DNA of 64,000 nt. It comes from Buttiauxella warmboldiae. Its GTDB lineage: Bacteria; Pseudomonadota; Gammaproteobacteria; Enterobacterales; Enterobacteriaceae. Below the pieces are notes generated by a model. The model was not told the origin of the DNA. It searched no databases and saw only the letters and a program-made list of their open reading frames with translations. The position numbers and the translations under genes are program-made. Positions 57,148 through 64,000 of this stretch are shown here, in pieces; the stretch's first letter is position 1; each line of letters opens with the position of its first letter. Location of the stretch: contig NZ_RPOH01000042.1 in NCBI RefSeq assembly GCF_003818135.1, positions 1 to 64,000 on the forward strand, in the 5' to 3' direction.

Positions 57148-58056
57148 GTGTTATATATTAATAAGTTATCTACTGGAACATCTATATTTAAAGCTTTGAG
57201 CTCAGCAGTCCGAATTAGCATTCTTGAGATTCTTAATGAACGTAATGGCATGAATATGAATGCCCTCGCGGAGTATTTAGGTATTAGTAATGGTGCTGTT
57301 ACCATGCATATTAAAAAACTTGAAGATGCTGGACTCATAAAAACAGTATCAAATTATGCAAAAAACGGCATACAAAAAAACTGCTATGTTATTGAAAATA
57401 AAATTCTTATTGAGTTTGGTGATAATAAAGAAAATTATATCTATGAGTCCGATCTAAAAGTTGGACAGTACAGCAATTTTCAAGTAACGCCCACCTGTGG
57501 TATGGCAACAAAAGAGATGATCATCGGAGAGTTTGATAACCCTCAGGTATTTGCTGATCCAAAGCATATTGATGCGGGGATCATTTGGTTTACTACAGGT
57601 TTCTTAGAATATCGCATCCCAAACTACTCAGCTGGACGCACAGTAAGTGAAATTCAAATATCATTCGAAATAGGTTCTGAAGCTCCTTATTATAATGATG
57701 ATTGGCCATCTGATATTCATTTTTCTGTTAATGGAATGGATATAGGATATTGGCAAAGTCCTGGAGATATTGGCGGTATTAAATATAGTGGTAATCCAAT
57801 ATGGTGGCCGCCTCATCTGAATCAATACGGTTTTTTAAAACTATTAAGAATAAATAATAATGGTTCCTTTATTGATGGACGAAAAATATCTGACATTAAC
57901 ATTGCTCAAATCCTGCACAACAGGGAAGAAGAGCCTTTTATTCTTCGCTTCAGTGTTCACCCGGAAAGTGAGAACCCCCGTGGATTAACATTATACGGGC
58001 AGAACTTTGGGCGCTATGAACAGGGTATTCTAGCCAGAATAATCATACAATCATAA
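57148..58056 (+). CDS. ArsR-type transcriptional regulator with large C-terminal sensor-like domain
   Basis: A 302-aa protein. Residues 14 to about 90 form a winged helix (FKALSSAVRISILEILNERN, LAEYLGISNGAVTMHIKKLE). Residues about 105-302 form a beta-rich domain with many aromatic residues (YYNDDWPSDIHFSVNGMDIG, GNPIWWPPHLNQYG), unlike the short metal-sensing ArsR proteins, and no metal-site Cys cluster is seen. The start is GTG behind AGAGGTG. Regulators of this shape occur near glycoside hydrolases in Gram-positive bacteria. Here it probably controls the GH51/GPH genes in response to an arabinoside. The regulon and ligand are inference. Confidence 0.8.
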   Translation: MLYINKLSTGTSIFKALSSAVRISILEILNERNGMNMNALAEYLGISNGAVTMHIKKLEDAGLIKTVSNYAKNGIQKNCYVIENKILIEFGDNKENYIYESDLKVGQYSNFQVTPTCGMATKEMIIGEFDNPQVFADPKHIDAGIIWFTTGFLEYRIPNYSAGRTVSEIQISFEIGSEAPYYNDDWPSDIHFSVNGMDIGYWQSPGDIGGIKYSGNPIWWPPHLNQYGFLKLLRINNNGSFIDGRKISDINIAQILHNREEEPFILRFSVHPESENPRGLTLYGQNFGRYEQGILARIIIQS

Positions 58057-58632
58057 TTTATTTTGTTTAGGCTTGATGAAAAGATAGAGGCTAGTCATAA
58101 CAGATATCGCATGAATCAGGCAGTATTTAATCAAGATGATGTGAATATCACCCTCTATCCAAAAATCGGAGCGGACTGGCAACTTGACTGGATGCAGAAA
58201 TGCAAAGCCAGTCATTATGGCTAACACTCTACATTACAGTGAGTTATGGCGCCAGCCCCCTTCAATGTAGTAGTTGTTGAGAAAGGTCTGCCCGTTTATC
58301 GAAACCATTAATTATTCCCAATAGGTACGTTTAACCTGCAGCGATATCCATGCATTCAACGCGGCTATTTCACTGATAAGCGCCCTGCTCTTCTGCACAC
58401 TCGTCTTATATTCGGATACTCCCGGCTACCAGCAAGTAAGACTCAATCAAAAAGATCACGATGAGGACAGAACCCCGTAATAGGCACGGTAAAATTTTCC
58501 AGCAGCGATCGCTGTATTGTTGGTTGCCGCAGCGTTTAATCGTCGGGAGATATCATCTTATCCGCATCCCGGTTCAGCGGGTAAAGCTCAGGGCTCACTC
58601 ATTCCATACCCAGTGATTCAGACGAGGAACCA
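58057..58632. other. Region of short decayed frames
   Basis: Contains a 37-codon frame on the plus strand (58111-58224, NQAVFNQDDVNITLYPKIGA) and a minus-strand frame (about 58420-58234) that reads ALISEIAALNAWISLQVKRT, a stop, then SINGQTFLNNYYIEGGW. They look like remains of genes, but I cannot assign families. No intact gene is supported. Confidence 0.45.
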
Positions 58633-59478
58633 ATGAAAATAACCCTTTCAGATAACAGGCAAACTGAAATAAACGTTGAAGTATTTGGTGAAGGAGAACC
58701 CGTATTGTTTTTGCACGGTGGGCCGGGCTGTTGCCACGATTCTTATGCCTCCTTTTTTAAACCCCTTAGCGAACATTGCCAGATTATCTATTTTGACCAG
58801 ATAGCATGCGGTTCTTCTGACTGGTCGATAAGCGGCGAATACCATATTGCTCATGAACTTGAAGTTATCGAAGCCATACGTCTGCAGCTCGGCCATAAGC
58901 GCCTGACCGTGGTGGGGGAATCATGGGGAACCATGCTTGGTTTACAATATGCGTCTCACTATCCTGAACAAATCAACCACCTGATATTACTCTCAAGCGT
59001 AGGCTCCGGGCTTGAGCAAATGCGTTTATTTGGTGAACGGCTAAGTGCAAAAATATCCGATAAAGACCGCACGGCTTTACAGGAAATTGAAGCCCGTATT
59101 AACCACGGAGAAATGAAACAGCAGGACGGGATGGCCGCTTGCCAGAATATTTACAACCGCTATTACCTGTTCAATCCTGCAAACCAGGCAAAGATTATTC
59201 AACAGCCGATAAACTTTGAACAGCATCATCGCGTGCTGGAACGCTTTGATACTGAACTGGATTTTCTTACACGCCTTGAGCAATTACGCAAGGTGAAAAT
59301 CCACATGTACCAGGCCACGCATGATTTGATTAACCCTCGGGATATTGACGAAATTCTTGTCAGTAAACTCAATCCAGTCACATTCAAAGCGGTACCAGAA
59401 TGCGGCCACTGGATTTATCTGGAACAAACGGACTATATCAACGATGAAATTTTGCGCATCGTGTTGTCCGGCCATTAA
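58633..59478 (+). CDS. Alpha/beta hydrolase, proline iminopeptidase-like
   Basis: A 281-aa cytosolic serine hydrolase. The HGGPG motif (residues 28-32, LFLHGGPGCC) forms the oxyanion hole typical of proline iminopeptidases. The nucleophile elbow is VGESWGTMLGLQYA, an acidic residue lies in ATHDLINPRDID, and the histidine is in VPECGHWIYLEQ. It lacks a signal peptide. Substrates of this family range from N-terminal proline peptides to small esters, so the function stays open. GACGAGGAACC precedes the start. Confidence 0.82.
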   Translation: MKITLSDNRQTEINVEVFGEGEPVLFLHGGPGCCHDSYASFFKPLSEHCQIIYFDQIACGSSDWSISGEYHIAHELEVIEAIRLQLGHKRLTVVGESWGTMLGLQYASHYPEQINHLILLSSVGSGLEQMRLFGERLSAKISDKDRTALQEIEARINHGEMKQQDGMAACQNIYNRYYLFNPANQAKIIQQPINFEQHHRVLERFDTELDFLTRLEQLRKVKIHMYQATHDLINPRDIDEILVSKLNPVTFKAVPECGHWIYLEQTDYINDEILRIVLSGH

Positions 59479-59489
59479 AAGTCTGTCTG

Positions 59490-59575
59490 AAGAGCGGGCT
59501 TGATGGCAGCATGCTGCAAAATATCGCCCGCGAAAATAACCTTTCAGAAACGGCGTTTGTGGTAAGCAGGCTAAA
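59490..59575 (+). pseudogene. PhzF-family fragment
   Basis: Just after the hydrolase stop, an open frame reads SGLDGSMLQNIARENNLSET followed by AFVV. This is the conserved N-terminal stretch of PhzF-type isomerases (LxxxxMQxIAxENNLSETAFVV). There is no PhzF N terminus before it and no barrel domain after it, so it is a remnant of about 29 codons. Confidence 0.7.
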
Positions 59576-59610
59576 GGTTGCGCTTTATGGGAAAAGCGCC
59601 CTGTCAGCTT

Positions 59611-61221
59611 TTATATGTCGATAAACAGCAAACGCCTGCGGGATACGGTGGATTTTTCAAATACGGCTTTTGCCATTAAAGCGCCTATTTCCGCACATGC
59701 CGTCAGCCCCTGAATAAATGGCCGGTCATGCATCAGCCAGGGTAGCGCACCGAATGCAATACGCCCACGAACCGCTGCGGGTTCTTGCAGCGTGTAGTCG
59801 TCACTGACATCGGGAATATCATCACCGGTCAACTCAAGCTGCCTGCGTAACGTCGGGAATGGAAGATCTTTAGTCTTTAAGGGTTTTTGACCACGGGCAT
59901 CAATAAAAATATCAAACACATGCTCTTGTTGTTGAGTGCAAATCCGCGTCTGGCTCTCTTGTATCTCCATCTCATAATCCTGACCGAGAGTAAGAATAGT
60001 GATAATTCCAGCCTCGCGTAAGGCCAGTAAACGACGAATTGATTGCGAAGGAATTGCCGCATAATTATCGATAAATACTCGAGCAAGCCCTGCGCTGAAT
60101 CTTTTGCGATCCCGCTCGTTAAGGTGGGGTACGATTTCCTGCACGGTTTCATGTAACCGGAGGATCGCATAACGCCATGGCACGGTACGTCGCTCACGCT
60201 TGTTAGCTTCGACTTCATGCAGGTTCAACTCAGCCCAATGAAACGGATCGCTGTTTTTCCGGGTGGCAAACCAGGTATCAGTAAAACTATCGGCATCCAG
60301 TGAACGCAGCCCCACCTGTTCGCTCCATAGCGGATCGGCCTGTTCTATTTCCTTAGCCATCAGGCCAAACACCCGGTCAAGCAAACCGTCTGCACCGGCA
60401 GCAATCTCGTGATTTATTGCCGCTTCAGTCACGATATTTAAGGGTTGATAGGGAATGGGGCAATAAAAATCCGCTTCCGGCAGAAAGCCTGAGCGTGACA
60501 TAAGCACGAGGTTAAGCGCTTCGCTTCCATGATCGAGCTTGAACTGCGTGCGCTCGCCATCGATTTCAACAAACTCACCATGCTGGATCACCACCGCCAT
60601 TGCCGCATCCAGGCCACTTAAAGAGGTTCCCATGATGCCAACCCTGCACGCGGGAATTTTCGCCTCCATCAGCCCAGACCACGGGCTGGGGAAGAAGGTA
60701 CGGGTTGATTCCTCCTCATCAGGCCAGACATGTCCAGTGGCAATCACCGCGAGATCGAACTGCTCTGCCGCTCTTGCCTTTGCCGTCCACAGCTTCACGC
60801 CCCCTTCAGTGGCTTCCAGATCGGTGACTTTACATAACTCATTAACCGTCACCTCAAACCCCTGCGCCCTCGCCTGAGACACCAGTTGCAAAAACTGGTT
60901 GCGGAAATATTCACCCAGCAGAATACGCGGCAGGAACTGGCGAATATGAAGTGAGGCACGCTGCACTCCATAGCGAGCCAGATGGGATTCATTCTGACTC
61001 AGTAGCCAGTCGATGTAGCTCGAAAAAATAGGCGGAATTTCTATACTGGCAATATTTGCCAGCATCATTCGGGAATTATCTTCATCGCTGTAAGGCATGC
61101 CTACTCCAGCCTCGCTGCCTTGCTCATACACCGAAACGGAAAGGGGCTCATTGTTTTTCAGGAGCGAAAAAAAAGTATAAATTCCCGTTGGGCCAGCACC
61201 AATAATCGCCACTTTTTTCAT
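59611..61221 (-). CDS. FAD/NAD(P)-binding protein (PF13454 type)
   Basis: A 536-aa flavoprotein. The N-terminal dinucleotide fold begins KKVAIIGAGPTGIYTFFSLL (GxGxxG). A second nucleotide fold is seen at RVGIMGTSLSGLDAAMAVV, with an ATG-type motif LAVIATGHVWPDEEE. This matches the large FAD-NAD(P)-binding proteins of enterobacteria with no assigned reaction. It may be a monooxygenase or oxidoreductase. The ATG at 61221 places the Rossmann motif at the N terminus; the frame from 61254 adds 11 doubtful residues. Its GC content is closer to the core genome than that of the arabinoside genes. Confidence 0.82.
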   Translation of the reverse strand: MKKVAIIGAGPTGIYTFFSLLKNNEPLSVSVYEQGSEAGVGMPYSDEDNSRMMLANIASIEIPPIFSSYIDWLLSQNESHLARYGVQRASLHIRQFLPRILLGEYFRNQFLQLVSQARAQGFEVTVNELCKVTDLEATEGGVKLWTAKARAAEQFDLAVIATGHVWPDEEESTRTFFPSPWSGLMEAKIPACRVGIMGTSLSGLDAAMAVVIQHGEFVEIDGERTQFKLDHGSEALNLVLMSRSGFLPEADFYCPIPYQPLNIVTEAAINHEIAAGADGLLDRVFGLMAKEIEQADPLWSEQVGLRSLDADSFTDTWFATRKNSDPFHWAELNLHEVEANKRERRTVPWRYAILRLHETVQEIVPHLNERDRKRFSAGLARVFIDNYAAIPSQSIRRLLALREAGIITILTLGQDYEMEIQESQTRICTQQQEHVFDIFIDARGQKPLKTKDLPFPTLRRQLELTGDDIPDVSDDYTLQEPAAVRGRIAFGALPWLMHDRPFIQGLTACAEIGALMAKAVFEKSTVSRRRLLFIDI

Positions 61222-61531
61222 TCTTATTCCTCTGCCGTTATTTATCTCATCCATGCAGATTTAAGATCAGGCTTAGCTAACGACTTCCGGCAACGCCTCT
61301 GCCAGACAATTATCCTGGTCACACATGGTTTTCCTGCGGCACTACGCATCCCTTTCGTATCATGCACCTAATAGCGTAGTTGGTTTCTGCACGGTTAAAA
61401 CCACAGAACAATATTTATCCATAACTATTTATCTATAAAAATGGATAGATCCCGAAGAAAGAAAAGAAATCAATAAATCATCCTGTTGTTATTTATTATT
61501 TTATGGTTAATTTCAGCATATACATCATTTA

Positions 61532-61547
61532 TGCCACACTCATCACA
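61532..61547 (+). promoter_or_regulatory. CRP-like site of the araE remnant
   Basis: TGCCA-CACTCA-TCACA matches TGTGA-N6-TCACA at eight of ten positions. It lies upstream of the AraC-like site, in the arrangement used by E. coli araE. Confidence 0.5.
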
Positions 61548-61560
61548 CAAATGACCACGA

Positions 61561-61577
61561 CAGCATAATAGTCCATA
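61561..61577 (+). promoter_or_regulatory. AraC-type half-site of the araE remnant
   Basis: CAGC-ATAATAG-TCCATA matches the araI1-type pattern TAGC-N7-TCCATA at nine of ten fixed positions. Confidence 0.6.
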
Positions 61578-61680
61578 TCTCTGTCAGCCCGGTGTAAGAC
61601 GGTTATAAGCAAGTTCTTATACAGTTCAACAACGGTTTTCGGAAAGCACAGTGAGCTTCCGCGATTGACGGAGAATAGTT

Positions 61681-61890
61681 ATGTCTAATGAAGTCTTGCC
61701 TGGTCGTCCTGTTCATCTCAACATCAAAGTACGCGATTCGCGCCGAATGACGCTGTTTGTTTCCGTTCCGCAGCGGTGGCGGGGCTGCTGTTTGGGCTGG
61801 ATATCGGCGTGATTTCCGGGGCGTTGCCCTTTATTACTCAGCACTTTACTTTATCCAGCCAGCAACAGGAGTGGGTGGCCAGTAGTTGAT
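61681..61890 (+). pseudogene. araE: araE 5' remnant (arabinose:H+ symporter)
   Basis: The ATG at 61681 follows CGGAGAAT. The frame reads normally to [13 protein letters not shown], then one base is missing (about 61768). The shifted frame continues [20 protein letters not shown] and [18 protein letters not shown], which is the first two membrane spans of AraE, and stops at about 61890. The remaining 85% is absent. The upstream CRP and AraC sites are still recognisable, so the loss looks recent. Both the frameshift and the truncation would abolish function. Confidence 0.85.
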
Positions 61891-61893
61891 GCG

Positions 61894-61931
61894 AAAAACC
61901 AGCCAGGTCTTAAATAACCAGAGCTGGTTTT
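61894..61931 (-). terminator. Terminator of the diguanylate cyclase gene
   Basis: On the minus strand AAAACCAGC and GCTGGTTTTT form the stem and the T-run, separated by about 19 nt that can fold further (CTCTGG/CCTGG). It lies 19 bp past the cyclase stop codon. Confidence 0.65.
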
Positions 61932-61949
61932 GTCATGAGCTACCCCACG

Positions 61950-63353
61950 TTAAAGCGTATGTTCTATACCGAGCGAGTAGCTTTCAATACGGTTGCGCCC
62001 GTTGTTTTTTGCCTGATATAACATTTTATCGGCTTTATTAATAAGCCATTGGTAGTCAGGATGATTATCAAACTCGGCAAGCCCGGCACTGATGGTGATG
62101 TTAAATGAGGTATTTACATCAACTTCAATCACCTGGCTGGCAATATCATTGCGTAACCGCTCCATAAGCGTTTGTGCCTGGGCTAGCGGGGTTTCCACCA
62201 GCAATAGCATAAATTCTTCACCGCCATAGCGGAAAACATAATCACTACTGCGAACATGCTCATGCAACCACACAGCGATGCTTTTTAGCGTGTTATCCCC
62301 TACGCTGTGGCCATAGCTATCATTAATTTGTTTAAAATAATCGATATCCAGCAGGGCAATAGTAAAAGACTTACCGGAACCGATGGATAAAGCAATCTCA
62401 CGTCTCATAATCGTCGGGATAAAACGTCTGGTGAGCAGCCTGGTCAGCGGATCTTTACCATTCTCACTTTTCACAATCTCTTCAAATATTGAGCTAAGAA
62501 TCATATTGACCTGCTCTACATCCTGTCTTAACAGGCGTAGCAGGTGGATTCGACTCAGCATATCAGCAGAGTCGTTAGCAAATTCAGTCGCAATCAACCG
62601 ATCTATTTTTTGGATTAACGAATCAATTTTGTGAATTAAATCTGGCTGTCTGAATATATGCTGGCCTTTATGGGAAAACCATAAACCAAATTCAGAATCA
62701 CTGAGCAGCACTCGTTCCTCAAAAGGTAACTCAGTGGCAACATTATAAATAAATTGATTTTCCCAGTCTTTTAAAGCGCCGAGCTGCCGCTCGCGTTCGA
62801 CGCTCATATCATCGTAAACCGTCAGCAGGCGAAAATGCTCCTGATCGTGCATCATTTTCTGATGTGATGGCGTAAAGGCGACGGTCATCACTTCAATAGC
62901 TGAATCTATTGCCATGCCGCTAAAAAATATCGCCTGGTTAATTTCTGCAGCCGTGAGTTGCGCTTTACTTAATAGCAGCTGAAAAAGCTCATATTTCAGC
63001 TTGCGGGCGCCACGGGCAACCAGCTCGATAGGCAGGCCGATACGGGCGTGCACTTCGCCAACCTTACGTTGATGCGCAATGAGTTCAGAGAGATCCTCAC
63101 GTGAGCTCCCCAAAACTTTACGCAACCAGTTAATCATGCTGGCGCTCAGCCGCTCTTCAACCTGAGAGGTGCTAAGAAATAGCTGTGCCTTCTCATCCTG
63201 CAACATATATTGATAATAAGCATCAACCAGGGAGCCGATCTCCTCATCACTAAGGGCGATGAGTGTCTGATGAGTTGCAGTATTTGTTTTATTAATTAAC
63301 AACTGCCACTCATTTTTAATAACATCATAATTAACAGGCTGGGTGTTTTTCAT
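61950..63353 (-). CDS. dosC: Globin-coupled diguanylate cyclase (DosC-like)
   Basis: A 467-aa haem-based oxygen sensor. Residues 1 to about 170 form a globin-sensor domain. His102 in GEVHARIGLP aligns with the proximal His98 of E. coli DosC, and Tyr47 with its distal Tyr43. A middle domain follows (about 200-290). The C-terminal GGDEF domain has the active motif RYGGEEF, with an I-site RSSD five residues before it, so it should make c-di-GMP and be product-inhibited. In E. coli dosC is followed by the phosphodiesterase dosP; no dosP is present here, and the gene ends at a terminator. Confidence 0.88.
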   Translation of the reverse strand: MKNTQPVNYDVIKNEWQLLINKTNTATHQTLIALSDEEIGSLVDAYYQYMLQDEKAQLFLSTSQVEERLSASMINWLRKVLGSSREDLSELIAHQRKVGEVHARIGLPIELVARGARKLKYELFQLLLSKAQLTAAEINQAIFFSGMAIDSAIEVMTVAFTPSHQKMMHDQEHFRLLTVYDDMSVERERQLGALKDWENQFIYNVATELPFEERVLLSDSEFGLWFSHKGQHIFRQPDLIHKIDSLIQKIDRLIATEFANDSADMLSRIHLLRLLRQDVEQVNMILSSIFEEIVKSENGKDPLTRLLTRRFIPTIMRREIALSIGSGKSFTIALLDIDYFKQINDSYGHSVGDNTLKSIAVWLHEHVRSSDYVFRYGGEEFMLLLVETPLAQAQTLMERLRNDIASQVIEVDVNTSFNITISAGLAEFDNHPDYQWLINKADKMLYQAKNNGRNRIESYSLGIEHTL

Positions 63354-63688
63354 AAGTGTAACATTTATTCTTCGCGAGATATTATTTCTATTAAGAAATG
63401 CTCTTAGTGGCCGGGATAATATATCAGCCAGGATTTTTTGTATAATTTTATAATATTTATAAGGTTGATATTTTTAGCGTATTAATGTCATCAGGCTAAA
63501 AGCCCCTTATCCTTAGCCCCCTCTGTGCAAAAGAGCGCCATCCTCGGGATAAAAGCAATACTAACATCACGATAGCTGCGAATTTTTACCTTTTCTTTCT
63601 TTGAGCATTGGCAAAAATCACGAACCTGAACCATAGTTTAAACGTTAGGAAAACACACTATGTTCCACCATCAAAAATGAGGTTCATC
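63354..63688. other. Divergent region between dosC and the DUF1471 gene
   Basis: 335 bp, AT-rich around 63420-63480. It must carry both promoters, but I could not place convincing boxes. No gene or repeat is seen. Confidence 0.45.
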
Positions 63689-63967
63689 ATGAAGATAGCA
63701 CAAGCCATTTTTGCCACAATTGCTTTAGGTTCCCTCTCATTCGGTGCCATCTCGGCAGAGTTGTTGAGTAAAGAAGATTTTAAACAACATCAAGACCAGT
63801 ATGTGAAAGTGGGAAGTATTACTACCTCTGGTGAAACTTCACCGAGTGACGCTAAAGAAGAACTCTCCAAAAAAGCTGATGCGCTTGGCGGTCAATTTTA
63901 TGTCGTCACCTCTGCAGATACCGACAATAAAATCCACGGTACCGCAGACGTGTACAACAAGAAGTAA
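63689..63967 (+). CDS. DUF1471 (YhcN/BhsA/McbA-type) periplasmic protein
   Basis: A 92-aa small exported protein. Residues 1-22 are a signal peptide (MKIAQAIFATIALGSLSFGA, cleavage after ISA). The mature part has the DUF1471 fold: KVGSITTSGETSPSDAKEEL, then ADALGGQFYVVTSADTD and a C-terminal IHGTADVYNKK. Members of this enterobacterial family respond to acid, peroxide or biofilm conditions. The ATG at 63689 has TGAGG 6 nt upstream; the ATG at 63677 overlaps that site. The gene is complete, ending 33 bp before the window edge. Confidence 0.88.
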   Translation: MKIAQAIFATIALGSLSFGAISAELLSKEDFKQHQDQYVKVGSITTSGETSPSDAKEELSKKADALGGQFYVVTSADTDNKIHGTADVYNKK

Positions 63968-64000
63968 TCTATATCGCAGCTAACCACACAAACTAAGCCA

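Larger units (their letters stand above)
61222..61680. other. Divergent intergenic region upstream of the araE remnant
   Basis: 459 bp without a gene. It contains a CRP-like site, an AraC half-site pattern and an inverted repeat TATCCAT/ATGGATA (61416-61422 and 61441-61447). It resembles a preserved araE control region. Confidence 0.55.

Noticed and set aside
57084-57338. 84-codon minus-strand ORF over the regulator promoter
   Set aside because: It is antisense to the helix-turn-helix of the regulator and has no start signal.
1-64000. CRISPR arrays, complete insertion sequences or prophage
   Set aside because: No regular direct repeats with spacers, no transposase frames and no phage structural genes were seen; only an integrase fragment is present.

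Overview
The window is chromosomal DNA of a member of the Enterobacteriaceae. The run lptE-holA-nadD-cobD/cobC-rsfS-rlmH-mrdA-mrdB-rlpA-dacA-ybeD-lipB-lipA-tatE-ybeM-crcB-cspE follows the Escherichia/Salmonella backbone gene for gene, and gltIJKL, ybeL, leuS, dcuC, rna, rnk, ybcJ, folD and a tRNA-Arg(TCT) fit the same chromosome. Compared with E. coli, ybeF and the cit cluster are missing, a myo-inositol locus sits between gltL and ybeL, and rnk lies next to ybcJ-folD. I cannot name the genus from sequence alone.

Layout. 1-3,710: glutamate/aspartate ABC importer gltIJKL, with the SroC sponge RNA between gltI and gltJ and a C/A-rich GcvB target ahead of gltI. 3,729-17,991: myo-inositol catabolism (iolA, iolD, iolG, an ABC sugar importer, a second Gfo/Idh dehydrogenase, a fused iolC-aldolase, iolE, iolB) with a divergent RpiR-type regulator; two copies of a 16-bp motif mark the likely IolR operators. 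18,029-36,503: conserved housekeeping block (leucyl-tRNA synthetase, LPS transport, DNA polymerase III delta, NAD synthesis, ribosome silencing, cell elongation, lipoate synthesis, Tat, fluoride channel, cold-shock-like protein). In this block lipB carries a frameshift. 36,704-43,607: the last 30 codons of pagP, followed by a Cu/Ag efflux operon (cusF-C-B-A order) whose outer-membrane gene has an in-frame amber codon. 44,020-51,302: dcuC, RNase I, a small ORF, an esterase/haloperoxidase, a GntR-controlled gluconate permease, rnk, ybcJ, folD and tRNA-Arg(TCT).

51,303-about 61,900 is an AT-rich accessory region next to the tRNA. It starts with a decayed P4-type integrase. It carries an MFS transporter, an intracellular GH51 arabinofuranosidase, a GPH-type glycoside symporter and an ArsR-type regulator with a large C-terminal domain, whose own promoter is covered by a 12-bp-arm palindrome. 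After that come an iminopeptidase-like hydrolase, a PhzF fragment, an FAD/NAD(P)-binding protein and a broken araE that still has recognisable CRP and AraC sites. The window closes with a globin-coupled diguanylate cyclase (DosC-like) and a small DUF1471 periplasmic protein.

The best candidate for little-described biology is the arabinoside locus (52,035-58,056) and its unusual regulator. The clearest anomalies are the series of gene lesions: lipB, cusC, pagP, integrase, phzF-like and araE.
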